DNA from: Arthrobacter alpinus
GTDB taxonomy: Bacteria > Actinomycetota > Actinomycetes > Actinomycetales > Micrococcaceae
Assembly: GCF_900105965.1 (NCBI RefSeq)
Contig: NZ_FNTV01000001.1
Location: forward strand, 3,286,001 to 3,350,000
Direction of reading: 5' to 3'
Length of the DNA stretch: 64,000 bases
Each line of letters starts with the position of its first letter. The first letter of the stretch is position 1. Shown piece after piece: positions 41,710-50,918 of the stretch. A program made the position numbers and the translations under genes. The notes beneath the pieces are model-generated. The model was not told the DNA's origin and searched no databases. It saw only the letters and a list, made by a program, of their open reading frames with translations.

Positions 41710-42684
41710 CTAGTATGCGAAGGCGCGGTCCAACGCCTCCAGCATGCGGTCAATGTCCGGGAGGTAGTGCTCTTCAACGCGGGCCACAGGGTAGGGCATG
41801 TGGAAACCGCCCACGCGGATGGCCGGGGCCTCGAGCGAGTAAAAGCAGCGTTCGCTAATGCGGGAGGCGATCTCCCCGCCAATGCCACCAAAGGTGGGGG
41901 CCTCATGAGCCACAACCAGTCGGCCGGTCTTGTTTACGGATGCTTCCACCGTGTCGAAGTCGATCGGCGAAATGGACCGCAGGTCAATGACCTCAACGCT
42001 GTGACCGTCTTCGGCAGCCGCGTTTGCCGCCGCGAGGGCCACGGGAACCAGCGGGCCGTAGGCCACCAGAGTCGCGTCGGTTCCTTCGCGCACCACGTGG
42101 GCCTTGAAGGGATCGCCGGGTGAGTTTTCGGTGTCAACTTCGCCCTTGAGCCAGTAGCGGCGCTTGGGCTCGAAGACAATGACCGGGTCCTTGCATTCAA
42201 CGGCCTGCTGAATCATCCAGTAGGCATCGTTGGCGTTGGAAGGGGTGATGATGCGCAGACCCGGAGTGTGGGCGAAAAGTGCTTCAGGGGATTCCGAGTG
42301 GTGCTCGATGGATCCGATTCCGCCTCCATAGGGGATGCGAATGACAACGGGTGCACTGAGTTGACCGTCGGTACGGGTGCGGATTTTGGCCAGCTGCGTG
42401 GTGATCTGGTTGAAGGCCGGGAAGACGAAACCGTCGAACTGGATCTCGCAAATGGGTCGGTGTCCACGCAGGGCCATGCCGATCGCGGTGCCAATGATGC
42501 CGGATTCAGCCAACGGAGTGTCCATCACGCGGTGGGCACCAAATTCCTTCTTGAGCCCCTCCGTGACACGGTAGACGCCGCCGAGAGAACCAATGTCCTC
42601 GCCCATGAGGAAACTCTTGGGGTCGTTGGCGAGCTTTGCACGCAGACCCTCGTTAATAGCCTTGGCAATGGTCATTGTGCTCAT
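41710..42684 (-). CDS. 2-oxo acid dehydrogenase E1 component, beta subunit
   Basis: The protein has 324 residues, the normal length. It starts [21 protein letters not shown] and carries [18 protein letters not shown], then [33 protein letters not shown] and [17 protein letters not shown], all typical of branched-chain or pyruvate E1-beta. It forms a heterotetramer with E1-alpha and carries part of the thiamine diphosphate site. It overlaps E1-alpha by 4 nt and precedes E2 by 13 nt. The operon order alpha-beta-E2 is as in bkd clusters. Confidence 0.95.
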   Translation of the reverse strand: MSTMTIAKAINEGLRAKLANDPKSFLMGEDIGSLGGVYRVTEGLKKEFGAHRVMDTPLAESGIIGTAIGMALRGHRPICEIQFDGFVFPAFNQITTQLAKIRTRTDGQLSAPVVIRIPYGGGIGSIEHHSESPEALFAHTPGLRIITPSNANDAYWMIQQAVECKDPVIVFEPKRRYWLKGEVDTENSPGDPFKAHVVREGTDATLVAYGPLVPVALAAANAAAEDGHSVEVIDLRSISPIDFDTVEASVNKTGRLVVAHEAPTFGGIGGEIASRISERCFYSLEAPAIRVGGFHMPYPVARVEEHYLPDIDRMLEALDRAFAY

Positions 42685-43946
42685 GCTGCACCACCCTGAG
42701 TTTCAGAAGTTGAGGATTGTGCATCAACAAATGACGCCTCGTACTTTTCAAACCACGCAAGTTCTTCGGCCACCAACGGGTGGGCCTCGGCGTAGACCGT
42801 GGCGAACTTCTGACGGATGTCGGCCCCGCCCAGCGCCAGCGTTGCGCGACGGACATGGGCAGCCAGCTCGTCGCCGTCGTTCTTGACCTGGGCAAAGAAG
42901 TCATCGTCAGCCAAGTTCTCGGCACGCAGGTACGTCTCCAGACGCTGCAGTGGATCCCGGGTCTTCCAGAGCTCTTCTTCGGCGTTCTCCCGATACTTAG
43001 TGGGATCGTCGGCCGTGGTGTGTGCCCCGACGCGGTACGTGGAAGCCTCAATCAAAACTGGGCCGTGGCCGTCGCGGGCATGGTCAAGGGCCCACTTGGA
43101 CACCGCGTAGACGGCCAAAACATCGTTGCCATCAACACGAATTCCGGGGATGCCGTAGCCCCCGGCACGGTTCACGAGCGGAATCTTGGACTGCACTTCA
43201 AAGGGGACCGAAATGGCCCAGTTGTTGTTCTGGCAGAAGAATACAACGGGCGCGTTGTAGGAGGCGGCGAAGACCATCGACTCATGAACGTCGCCTTCGC
43301 TGCTTGAGCCGTCGCCGAAGTAAGCCACGACGGCGGCCGGTTCAGTTGTGGGGTCGGCGGCCAGGTCTCGCTGGATGCCCATGGCGTAACCCACCGCGTG
43401 AAGCGTTTGGGCGGCCAGAACCAGCGTGTAGAGGTGGAAGTTGGTCTCGCGAGGATCCCAGCCACCGTTGGAAACGCCACGGAAGAGTTTGAGCAAGTCG
43501 GCAAGATCCAGCCCGCGCGTCAAGGCAACACCATGTTCGCGGTACGTGGGGAACGCGTAGTCGGCCTGGTTCATGGCACGGCCAGAACCAATCTGCGCAG
43601 CTTCCTGACCTACAACCGGCACCCACAGGGCCAGTTCACCCTGGCGCTGGAGGGCCGTAGCCTCGGCGTCAAAGCGCCTAACCACTGCCATGTCGCGGTA
43701 GAAGCCGCGGAGCATCTCCGCGCTGAGCGCTTCTATGTAGGGGCTAAAGGTCGCGTCGTGGACGGAGTTACCCTGCTCATCCAGAAGCTGAACAGCGTCC
43801 TGGGGGCCCACTGCGTTGGTGCGCAGGACGCCCGCAGCCCCTCCAGCCTGCGGGCGCACCGAGGCAGCCTGAGGCGTGTTGATTGAATCTGTGCTTACTG
43901 AAGCGTCTTCGCGTGAATCACTGGCAGCTTTTTGGGCGGCGCCCAT
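42681..43946 (-). CDS. 2-oxo acid dehydrogenase E1 component, alpha subunit
   Basis: The protein has 421 residues from ATG 43946, preceded by GAGGAG; the frame is open to 44033. The thiamine diphosphate motif is YFGDGSSSEGDVHESMVFAASYNAPVVFFCQNNNW (GDG to NN). EHGVALTRGLDLADLLKLFRG and YRVGAHTTADDPTKYR complete the branched-chain-type pattern. An N-terminal extension of about 60 residues is Ala/Ser-rich and probably flexible. It begins the E1-alpha, E1-beta, E2 operon; a 12-bp palindrome lies about 80 nt upstream. Substrate (isovalerate-type 2-oxo acids or pyruvate) is inferred. Confidence 0.93.
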   Translation of the reverse strand: MGAAQKAASDSREDASVSTDSINTPQAASVRPQAGGAAGVLRTNAVGPQDAVQLLDEQGNSVHDATFSPYIEALSAEMLRGFYRDMAVVRRFDAEATALQRQGELALWVPVVGQEAAQIGSGRAMNQADYAFPTYREHGVALTRGLDLADLLKLFRGVSNGGWDPRETNFHLYTLVLAAQTLHAVGYAMGIQRDLAADPTTEPAAVVAYFGDGSSSEGDVHESMVFAASYNAPVVFFCQNNNWAISVPFEVQSKIPLVNRAGGYGIPGIRVDGNDVLAVYAVSKWALDHARDGHGPVLIEASTYRVGAHTTADDPTKYRENAEEELWKTRDPLQRLETYLRAENLADDDFFAQVKNDGDELAAHVRRATLALGGADIRQKFATVYAEAHPLVAEELAWFEKYEASFVDAQSSTSETQGGAA

Positions 43947-44024
43947 GCTGTCTCCTCGTCTGCCGAATCCCAGGGGCATCATGCTCCCCGTCCCGACTCG
44001 TTGGTGCCGATATATGCCTCTTCG

Positions 44025-44036
44025 GGAATGCATTCC
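44025..44036. promoter_or_regulatory. Palindromic operator candidate upstream of the 2-oxo acid dehydrogenase operon
   Basis: GGAATGCATTCC is a perfect 12-bp palindrome about 80 nt before the E1-alpha ATG. TATATA lies 12-20 nt further upstream, with ACAGTT 16 nt before it on the minus strand, a possible promoter. So the palindrome would sit just downstream of the transcription start, where a repressor could block elongation. The regulator is unknown. Confidence 0.5.
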
Positions 44037-44111
44037 TTTTGGCGCATATATATACGTTTTCGATTTACAACTGTATCCGTACGTGTAGGCAAATCATGCC
44101 TTTGTTAATCG

Positions 44112-45233
44112 CTAGGAACGTCGTGGCTCTTTTGTATAGGCCGCACAGATTTTTAGGAAACGAGTATTGGCGGCTACTTCGCCGATGGTCACGCGCACTC
44201 CCTCATCGCCAAAGGGCCGTACAGAGAGGGCGTGTTCCAACGCCACTGCCGCAAAGTCCTGGGTGTTGGGGCCAAGGTCCAGCCAGATGAAGTTTCCTTG
44301 GGCGTCAGGAATTTCCCAGCCTAGGTCCTTCAAGCCAGCAACAACGCGGGTGCGTTCATCCACCAGGCTTTGTACTCTTTCTACAACTTGGCTGTAGTTC
44401 TCCAAGGATGCAACGGCCGCCTGTTCCGCGATGCCCGATACGGCGAATGGCGTAGACGCCGCACGCAGATACTGAGTGATCTCCGGCTGGGAAAGGGAGT
44501 AGCCAACACGCAGCCCGGCCAGTCCATGCGCCTTTGAGAATGTGCGCAACACCATGACGTTGGGGTACTTGCGGTACAGCTCTACCCCGTCCACGGCATC
44601 TTGGGCCCGAACAAATTCTTGGTAAGCCTCATCAACAACAATGACCACGTTGGTGGGGATGCGGCGGATGAAGTCTTCGGTTTCCTGCGAGCGCAGCGCC
44701 GGTCCGGTGGGGTTGTTGGGCGTGCACAGCAAAATTACCTTGGTGTGTTCGGTAACGGCGTCGGCCATGGCCTGAAGATCGTGACTGCCGTCGGCCAGGA
44801 CGGGAATCTGGACGCTCGAGGCACCAGCAAGACCTACGCAGATTGGGTACGCCTCAAAGGACCGCCAAGCATAGATGACTTCATCGGGCACACCATCGGT
44901 GTTCTGGCCGGAAAATGCTGCCAAAATCTGATTCAGGGCGCCCAGGCTTCCTGCCCCTGTAACGATGTCCTCGGCGGGGACGTCCAGGAATTTCGACAAC
45001 GCATTGCGCAGGAGGGTGCAGCTGGAATCCGGGTAACGGTGGACTTCCACCTCGCCGCGGAGTACCTCAAGAACAGCCGGGACCGGCCCCAACGGATTCT
45101 CGTTGGAGGAGAGTTTAAAACTTTCCAAACCGGGAATTTCCGCCGGCGGTTTGCCTGCCGCGTATTTAGGCAATCGGCCCACAACGGGTCGAGGTTGCAC
45201 GCCGGTTGGTCCAGTGCTGTTTGTCTCGGTCAT
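44112..45233 (-). CDS. hisC: Histidinol-phosphate aminotransferase
   Basis: The protein has 373 residues. Signature parts are LPKYAAGKP, KLSSNENPLGPVPAVLE, YPDSSCTLLRNALSKFL, LLCTPNNPTGPAL, VDEAYQEFVR and the PLP lysine at RTFSKAHGLAGLRVGY near residue 232. HisC transaminates imidazole-acetol phosphate to histidinol phosphate; close relatives also act on aromatic 2-oxo acids (PAT), which the stand-alone position away from other his genes may indicate. TAAGCT ends 6 nt before ATG with no ribosome site, implying a leaderless transcript. Confidence 0.9.
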   Translation of the reverse strand: MTETNSTGPTGVQPRPVVGRLPKYAAGKPPAEIPGLESFKLSSNENPLGPVPAVLEVLRGEVEVHRYPDSSCTLLRNALSKFLDVPAEDIVTGAGSLGALNQILAAFSGQNTDGVPDEVIYAWRSFEAYPICVGLAGASSVQIPVLADGSHDLQAMADAVTEHTKVILLCTPNNPTGPALRSQETEDFIRRIPTNVVIVVDEAYQEFVRAQDAVDGVELYRKYPNVMVLRTFSKAHGLAGLRVGYSLSQPEITQYLRAASTPFAVSGIAEQAAVASLENYSQVVERVQSLVDERTRVVAGLKDLGWEIPDAQGNFIWLDLGPNTQDFAAVALEHALSVRPFGDEGVRVTIGEVAANTRFLKICAAYTKEPRRS

Positions 45234-45298
45234 GCCACAAGCTTATGACAGCGCCGCCAGACAGGTTCTCCGGGTCTGAAATGTGGAACTATGGAGTC

Positions 45299-45727
45299 AT
45301 GGGAAGAATAGTTATTCGAGTTGCCATCAACGCCCTTGCCTTGTGGGTTGCCGGCTGGATCCTGCCAGGGATGGATATTGCCTCAACAACGATTGTTGGC
45401 AATGACGTCGCCGGTGCAAGTGGCAGCGCCAACGTGATCAACACTGTTTTGGCCTATCTCTTTATTGGCCTGCTCTTCGGCATCGTCAATGCGCTGGTCA
45501 AACCCGTGGTGAAGTTACTGTCCCTGCCGGTTACGGTGCTGACCCTTGGCCTCTTTACGATTGTCATCAACGCCGCCATGCTGTGGCTGACGGCGTGGGT
45601 CACGACCTTTACTCCGATCTCACTAACTATCGACGACTTCTTCTGGACAGCTATCTTGGCCGCATTGATCATCAGTGTGGTGTCGATGCTGGCCGGCGGC
45701 CTGGGTAAATCCGATTCCCGCCGCTAG
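45299..45727 (+). CDS. Phage holin family (superfamily IV, YvlD-like) membrane protein
   Basis: The protein has 142 residues from ATG 45299 and four membrane helices. The conserved part reads ALVKPVVKLLSLPVTVLTLGLFTIVINAAMLWLTAWV, the YvlD/DUF360 signature. Despite the family name these proteins are not phage lysis genes; they are common chromosomal small membrane proteins of unknown role. An in-frame ATG at 45281 is also possible. No phage genes surround it. It is divergent from hisC. Confidence 0.85.
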   Translation: MGRIVIRVAINALALWVAGWILPGMDIASTTIVGNDVAGASGSANVINTVLAYLFIGLLFGIVNALVKPVVKLLSLPVTVLTLGLFTIVINAAMLWLTAWVTTFTPISLTIDDFFWTAILAALIISVVSMLAGGLGKSDSRR

Positions 45728-45753
45728 TTAGTGCGCCGTCGAGTGCTGTCTTG

Positions 45754-47268
45754 TCAGCGGACGCCAAGACTGTAGCGTTCAGTTTCTCCGGGCTTCTTAG
45801 TGCCAGGTGTTTGCCCCTTTTGCTTCGGCCAATCATCAACATCGCTCCCTTGATAGACCCACTTGGCACCTACCATGGCAGTTCCGCCGGCCCCAGCTCC
45901 AAGGACCGCCTGTAACTGTTGCCGCGAGGCCACCATCGAGGGATCGTCGCTTTGATCCAGTGCCGCGGCATCGTCCATGTAATTCTCGAGGGAATGGGCC
46001 TGGGCTAAAACACCAAAGAGGTCGTCCGCCTCGCCTGTTGGCGGTCGGCGGGAGGTCACTGTCACCCAGTTTTGGGTGGCAGCCGGGGGGCCAAAGTCAA
46101 CGGCCGTAACAATGTCATCCTCGTTCTGCAGGTCCACGACGTTTATGCCCTCCCCCACACCGGTATTCTTTGCTGGCGATCCCGCGATCACAATCATCTT
46201 CACGTTCACTTCCGCTAGGAATGCCGGATCGGCTGCCGCCGCCGCGGCATGGATACCCCCACCGCTGTGTCCGGTGAGCACTACATCTTCCCCAGGTAGT
46301 GCTCCAGATGCCGTGAGGGATTCCTTAATCAGCTCCTGCACCAACACCTCTTGCTGCTTGAACTCTTCCTGGTGGGCCGCCGTCATACCTTCCATATTCC
46401 CCTCCATGTCAAAGGGGTTTGAGCTATCAAAGGTTGACCAGTCCTCCGTGCCGGGCAAATGAACCACCCAAGCCGTGCTGCCATCGGGCCTGTCTACCCG
46501 AACGACCCCGATGGAACCCGGCGGGTAACCATAGGCATCATTGCTGCCACCGAGCATGGCCTGAAAACTGGCGAGCCCGCTCCAGGGCTCTCCTTCCGAA
46601 GAAATTGCGTGCCCGGGTGGATAGAAATCGGCATGAGCCGGGTTCCATTCTTGTTCAGGTACTTGCCGCACCACAAGGTGTCCGGGGCGGGCAAGTCCCC
46701 CTGCATCGGCGACTTTCCTCAGACCCCAGGCTGAGGCGGCCCCCGCCGAACCAGCATCTCTTTTTCGCAGTTGGGCGAGCATGTAGATGAAAGCTACTCC
46801 CGGCCCCAAGGCGCCTGCGGTGTAGGCACCGCCATCGTTAAGGGCCGTTTCCATCATGTCGCGAAACCCTTGTTCCTTGCCGGTTTTCAGCAGGCTAAGG
46901 AGGTCATGGCCAATCTTGAGCGCGGCAAAGGTTCCTAAGCCCCACGTATTTTGGCCGCTGCCCAGGGCCTTCATACGCCCAGCCCGATCCACAGCGTTAG
47001 CATTGCGAGCTTCCGCCTCGGCGTAGTTCACGCTCGCCTGACCCGACTTTTCGGCCAGCTTCAAGATACTTCCGTGCAGATTCATCGAGTGAAAGTAGGC
47101 GTCTCGCATGGCCTCCAGACTGGAGAGGGGATAGACAGGCGCACCAACGGCAGCATCCCCCAACCACGTCCATTCTGAGCGTAGGCGGCTTTCCAAAGAA
47201 TCGATGAGCTGGGCGATCCGGTGCAACTCGTCGGCGGCGGCCGTAATTTCGGCGAACGTGACGCTCAT
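45754..47268 (-). CDS. Alpha/beta hydrolase with WXG100-like N-terminal domain (putative ESX-type secreted enzyme)
   Basis: From ATG 47268 the protein has 504 residues; an upstream frame reaching 47325 has no ribosome site. The first about 100 residues are helical and read SVTFAEITAAADELHRIAQLIDSLESRLRS, then WTWLGDAAVGA, in the style of WXG100 and PE/PPE-linked N-termini. The later half has DGSTAWVVHLPGTEDW, and the nucleophile elbow LTGHSGGGIHAAAAAAD, a lipase-type G-H-S-G-G, close to the PE-PPE C-terminal hydrolase domain. No signal peptide is present. The upstream gene encodes a WXG-like protein, so both may leave by an ESX-type system encoded elsewhere. The substrate is unknown. Confidence 0.75.
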   Translation of the reverse strand: MSVTFAEITAAADELHRIAQLIDSLESRLRSEWTWLGDAAVGAPVYPLSSLEAMRDAYFHSMNLHGSILKLAEKSGQASVNYAEAEARNANAVDRAGRMKALGSGQNTWGLGTFAALKIGHDLLSLLKTGKEQGFRDMMETALNDGGAYTAGALGPGVAFIYMLAQLRKRDAGSAGAASAWGLRKVADAGGLARPGHLVVRQVPEQEWNPAHADFYPPGHAISSEGEPWSGLASFQAMLGGSNDAYGYPPGSIGVVRVDRPDGSTAWVVHLPGTEDWSTFDSSNPFDMEGNMEGMTAAHQEEFKQQEVLVQELIKESLTASGALPGEDVVLTGHSGGGIHAAAAAADPAFLAEVNVKMIVIAGSPAKNTGVGEGINVVDLQNEDDIVTAVDFGPPAATQNWVTVTSRRPPTGEADDLFGVLAQAHSLENYMDDAAALDQSDDPSMVASRQQLQAVLGAGAGGTAMVGAKWVYQGSDVDDWPKQKGQTPGTKKPGETERYSLGVR

Positions 47269-47386
47269 GGACCCTAGACCACCTGAATAAGTAAATGAGG
47301 TCCCGTCTTGGCTACACAGCCCCATGACACCCTGCTCTCTTTTTCAACGCCCTAGATTAACTTGCCTGCCCTGAGAAACCGTTGGC

Positions 47387-47779
47387 CTAAAATCGGGGCC
47401 ACACCCGGCTCGTGCCTAAATTGCCGCCCCAGCCGGGCCCAATACCGGGGTTCGCACGCCAACAAACTTCGCCGCCTGCGACGGGATCGGCGGCAGCGCG
47501 TAGATATTCGGCGTAGTTGCCGAGTAGCTCCACGGCAGTGCCAATTTGCTTACTGGCGTTGATGAACCTGAAATCAACATCGTCGAGAGATTTTCGGAAT
47601 GCCTCGGCCGCAACAGAATGCCAATCCACGCCATCGAGCTGGGCTGTTCTCAAACGCAGGGCATCCAGCTCCTGTGCCACGCCCGCCAGCCGCTGAGCAA
47701 CTACCACCACGGCGTCCGCCGATGGTCCGGCAGTCGCAACTCCGAGCGGTCCCGGAGCAAAACCTCCTGGGTATCCCAT
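47387..47779 (-). CDS. Small WXG100-like helical protein
   Basis: The protein has 130 residues. Its middle reads LAGVAQELDALRLRTAQLDGVDWHSVAAEAFRKSLDDVDFRFINAS, two predicted helices joined by a turn near V-D-W-H-S, where WXG100 proteins have W-x-G. A second helical part VELLGNYAEYLRAA follows, and a Gly/Pro-rich tail. GAAGGGG stands upstream of ATG. It lies 118 nt before the hydrolase gene on the same strand, matching the paired layout of ESX substrates. The W-x-G glycine is replaced by Ser, so membership is tentative. Confidence 0.6.
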   Translation of the reverse strand: MGYPGGFAPGPLGVATAGPSADAVVVVAQRLAGVAQELDALRLRTAQLDGVDWHSVAAEAFRKSLDDVDFRFINASKQIGTAVELLGNYAEYLRAAADPVAGGEVCWRANPGIGPGWGGNLGTSRVWPRF

Positions 47780-47919
47780 TGCTGTCCCCTTCTCCCATGT
47801 CTTAACGCCAGCCTAGAAAATCCCACAGGAGGGGACTAGGGCGGCCCTGCGGATTGTGGAATATTGCCCTCATGGACCCCGCTGTGGAGGAATGGGCGGT
47901 TCATGGAAGAATTAGGGGC

Positions 47920-49362
47920 ATGTCTGATTCAGCAAACGCCACAGCCCGCATCCCTTCCGGCCGCCTGTCCTTGGCCGCTTCCTCCGAGCGCATCGCGCTG
48001 GGTCCCCTCGATGGCCGCTACTCCGGTGCCGTTGCCCCGCTGGTGGACTACCTGTCTGAAGCGGCCTTGAACCGCGACCGCGTTGGCGTTGAAGTCGAGT
48101 GGTTCATCCACCTGACCAGCAACAATGTACTTCCCGGAACCGAACCGTTGACCGCGGAGCAGCAGGCCGGCCTGCGCGCCATCGTCACCGAATTTGATGC
48201 CGCAGCCGTGCAGGAATTGGCCGACATTGAAAAGGTCACTGTCCACGACGTCAAGGCCGTGGAATACTTCATCGGCAACCGCCTGGCCGCCCTGGGCCTG
48301 GAGCGCTTGAAGCCGCTGGTTCACTTTGGCTGCACCAGCGAGGACATCAACAATCTTTCCTATGCGGTGGGCATCAAGGGTGCCGTGGAGGACGTGTGGC
48401 TGCCCGCAGCACGCTCACTTGTTGCCAAGATTGCAGCCATGGCCGAAGAAAACCGCGCCGTGCCCATGCTGTCCCGCACGCATGGCCAGCCGGCCACGCC
48501 CACCACCTTGGGCAAGGAATTGGCCGTCACGGCGCACCGCCTGACCCGCCAGCTGGATCGCATTGCAAAGACCGAGTTCCTGGGCAAGATCAACGGCGCC
48601 ACCGGAACCTACGCGGCACACTACGCGTCCGTCCCCGCCGCCGATTGGCAGGATGTTGCCAAGGGCTTCGTCGAAGCATTGGGCCTGACCTGGAACCCAT
48701 TGACTACGCAGATCGAATCGCACGACTGGCAGGCCGAACTCTACGCAGACATGGCCCGCTTCAACCGCATCCTGCACAACCTGTGCACCGACGTGTGGAG
48801 CTACATCTCCATTGGCTACTTCGCGCAGATCCCGGTCCCCGGTGCCACTGGTTCCTCCACCATGCCGCACAAGGTCAACCCGATCCGCTTCGAGAACGCG
48901 GAAGCAAACCTGGAGATCTCCAACGCCCTGCTGGACACCCTGGGCGCAACGCTCGTGACCAGCCGCTGGCAGCGCGACCTCACTGACTCCTCCAGCCAGC
49001 GCAACATCGGAGTGGCATTCGGCCACTCCCTGCTGGCCATCAACAACGTGCTGGGCGGTTTGGGCCGCCTGGACACCGCCGAGGCCGTGCTGGCCGATGA
49101 CCTTGACCACAACTGGGAAGTTCTCGCCGAGGCCATCCAGATGGTCATGCGCGCCGAGGCCATTGCCGGCGTCGAAGGCATGGAAGATCCCTACGAGCGC
49201 CTCAAGGACCTGACCCGCGGACAGCGTGTGGACGCCGCCCGCATGCAGGAGTTTGTCTCCGGTCTGGGCCTGTCCGACGGCGCTCAGGAGCGCCTGCTGG
49301 CCCTGACCCCAGGCAAGTACATTGGCATCGCCGAGTCCTTGGTGGACCACCTGAATAAGTAA
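47920..49362 (+). CDS. purB: Adenylosuccinate lyase
   Basis: The protein has 480 residues from ATG 47920; the frame is open from 47854 without a ribosome site. Family motifs are SERIALGPLDGRYSGAVAPL, HFGCTSEDINNLSYA, SRTHGQPATPTTLGKEL with the catalytic His, and the signature loop GSSTMPHKVNPIRFE (catalytic Ser). PurB cleaves SAICAR and adenylosuccinate in purine synthesis. An AGGGG motif lies 2 nt before ATG, close for a ribosome site, and AAGAATTAGGGG overlaps. A strong hairpin ends the gene. Confidence 0.97.
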   Translation: MSDSANATARIPSGRLSLAASSERIALGPLDGRYSGAVAPLVDYLSEAALNRDRVGVEVEWFIHLTSNNVLPGTEPLTAEQQAGLRAIVTEFDAAAVQELADIEKVTVHDVKAVEYFIGNRLAALGLERLKPLVHFGCTSEDINNLSYAVGIKGAVEDVWLPAARSLVAKIAAMAEENRAVPMLSRTHGQPATPTTLGKELAVTAHRLTRQLDRIAKTEFLGKINGATGTYAAHYASVPAADWQDVAKGFVEALGLTWNPLTTQIESHDWQAELYADMARFNRILHNLCTDVWSYISIGYFAQIPVPGATGSSTMPHKVNPIRFENAEANLEISNALLDTLGATLVTSRWQRDLTDSSSQRNIGVAFGHSLLAINNVLGGLGRLDTAEAVLADDLDHNWEVLAEAIQMVMRAEAIAGVEGMEDPYERLKDLTRGQRVDAARMQEFVSGLGLSDGAQERLLALTPGKYIGIAESLVDHLNK

Positions 49363-49394
49363 CTCCTCGCCCGCAAGGGCATGAATGTTCGACG

Positions 49395-49436
49395 GCGGCA
49401 CCTCGGCTTGCGCTCAATGCGCAACCGAGGTGCCGC
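49395..49436. terminator. Hairpin after purB
   Basis: Stem of about 18 bp: GCGGCACCTCGG (49395-49406) with CCGAGGTGCCGC (49425-49436), and an inner TTGCGC/GCGCAA; one mismatch. It lies between the convergent purB and NERD genes. Confidence 0.75.
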
Positions 49437-49494
49437 GTCCGTTTGTGCCGCTGGACCGCGCGGTACGAGGAAGGGTTGCGGGGACAGGTCTGCG

Positions 49495-50478
49495 CTAGCC
49501 GCCTGCGAGACCGGCGAGAAAGGTCCCCAGAATCGGCGGGAGCAATGTGCCGCCCACCATTGCCGCTGTCAGAAATGCCGCGCCCACGCCCAACCTCCAA
49601 ACAGTGCGCCGCACCGTCGACTTCTTGACGTGTCTGTTCAGGGATGCGAACCTGGCTTCCACGGCGGTTGGCTCGTCGCCGATTTGCGGGTTCTCGTGCC
49701 ACGCACCGGGTGCGCGCGCGGCGGCGGCAAGACGCTCGACTTCCGCAGCGTGGAGAATGTGCGGCTGCCGCGAAAACCACCGCCGCAGGTTGCCGGCGTT
49801 TACGATCTCCACACCGTCGAGGCCCGTCTTGACAGTCAGGCTCCGCGGCTCAATCAACACCAGCAAAGCTGCCACGTTCACCTCGCGGCCGGTCGCCTTG
49901 CCCAGCACACGAGCCGCCCGCCGGGCCTCGGACACCGCTTTGGAGATATATGTGGTCTTCGTGCCGTTGACCATGAACGTGTTGCCTCCCACCCAGACCT
50001 TTTGGCCGGAATGGTTCTTGGTGTTGAGGGTGAAGACGCCTGCCGGCCCAATAACCACGTGGTCGATGTCGGTGTCCGCCTTGCCGACGGGCACGGAATG
50101 GAGCACCTCCCAACCCGATCCCATCCCTGCCAAGACCTTTCCCACTTCAATCTCTCCCAGGGCGCCCTTGTACCAGGATTTCGAATCCGGCCCCAGTGGG
50201 GTGGTGCCAAACAGCCGAGCCATGAACCGCTGCGGTGGCAACTTTGCCTGTTCGTCTAGGAGCTTGGCCATGACAGACTGTCCTGCAATCCTTTCACTCA
50301 GGTCTCTAACCGGGTCCGGGCCCAAATTCCCACGCCCGCTACTATCCGTGTCCACGTTCGCCGCCTGCCCGGCTGGGGGAGTGTGCGCCACACCGTAGTG
50401 ACTCATTGGCCGAGCCTGGTCTCCAGAGCCTACGTCACTGCTCACAACTCGACCAGGGCGATGGCTAGCGGCCCACAT
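49495..50478 (-). CDS. NERD (nuclease-related) domain protein
   Basis: From ATG 50478 the protein has 327 residues; the start is 2 nt after the upstream stop, which suits coupling. The NERD domain starts near residue 100: WYKGALGEIEVGKVLAGM, then VPVGKADTDIDHVVIGPAGVFTLNTKNHSGQKVWVGGNTF, where D-x-D and K match the nuclease-like core. The C-terminus has one or two hydrophobic stretches (RLGVGAAFLTAAMVGGTLL), probably a membrane anchor. NERD proteins are thought to process nucleic acids, but no enzyme activity is proven here. The start at 50406 is an alternative. Confidence 0.85.
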   Translation of the reverse strand: MWAASHRPGRVVSSDVGSGDQARPMSHYGVAHTPPAGQAANVDTDSSGRGNLGPDPVRDLSERIAGQSVMAKLLDEQAKLPPQRFMARLFGTTPLGPDSKSWYKGALGEIEVGKVLAGMGSGWEVLHSVPVGKADTDIDHVVIGPAGVFTLNTKNHSGQKVWVGGNTFMVNGTKTTYISKAVSEARRAARVLGKATGREVNVAALLVLIEPRSLTVKTGLDGVEIVNAGNLRRWFSRQPHILHAAEVERLAAAARAPGAWHENPQIGDEPTAVEARFASLNRHVKKSTVRRTVWRLGVGAAFLTAAMVGGTLLPPILGTFLAGLAGG

Positions 50479-50480
50479 CC

Positions 50481-50918
50481 CTAGTGGACGCGGTCCTGCC
50501 ACTCCTGGAACATCTCGATCGCCACATCGCGCCGCCACCGCCAGAGCTTGCAAGGCTGGGTCGAGCCGCGCCGTACTTCAAGACAGTCCGGAACTACTTC
50601 GGGGATGCCACAATCCGGGCAACGCTCCGCATCCCAGATGGCCAGATTCATCACCACACCGTTTTGGATCAGCTGACAGTCACCATGGACACCCAGGCGT
50701 GCCAGCCGACCGCCCAGATTGGTGGCGCGCGGCGCGTTGTGATTTCGGTAGATAGCCGTCAGAGCAAACCCTGATGGCGTTAGAAACGCCATCGCCCGCA
50801 TGAGAAAACAAATGATGCACTCGTTTCTATGCGGAACCATGAAGTTGTCCGTCAGCTCCCGGAACTGCCTCGTTAATTCCTCGCTCGATTCCCTCGGCGC
50901 ACCGCCACATTGATCCAT
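50481..50918 (-). CDS. Cysteine-containing hypothetical protein (DUF2695-like)
   Basis: From ATG 50918, with AAGGA about 9 nt upstream, the protein has 145 residues. The middle has RNECIICFLMRAMAFLTPSG and RLARLGVHGDCQLIQNGVVMNLAIW, the C-x-x-C and G-D-C pattern I associate with DUF2695. A second Cys pair is at DAERCPDCGIP, possibly a zinc site. No function is known. Its stop is 2 nt before the NERD start on the same strand, so the two form an operon and may work together. Confidence 0.7.
   Translation of the reverse strand: MDQCGGAPRESSEELTRQFRELTDNFMVPHRNECIICFLMRAMAFLTPSGFALTAIYRNHNAPRATNLGGRLARLGVHGDCQLIQNGVVMNLAIWDAERCPDCGIPEVVPDCLEVRRGSTQPCKLWRWRRDVAIEMFQEWQDRVH

Noticed and set aside
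45299..45727. Phage remnant because of the holin family name
   Set aside because: YvlD-type proteins are chromosomal membrane proteins; no phage genes, att repeats or integrase are nearby.
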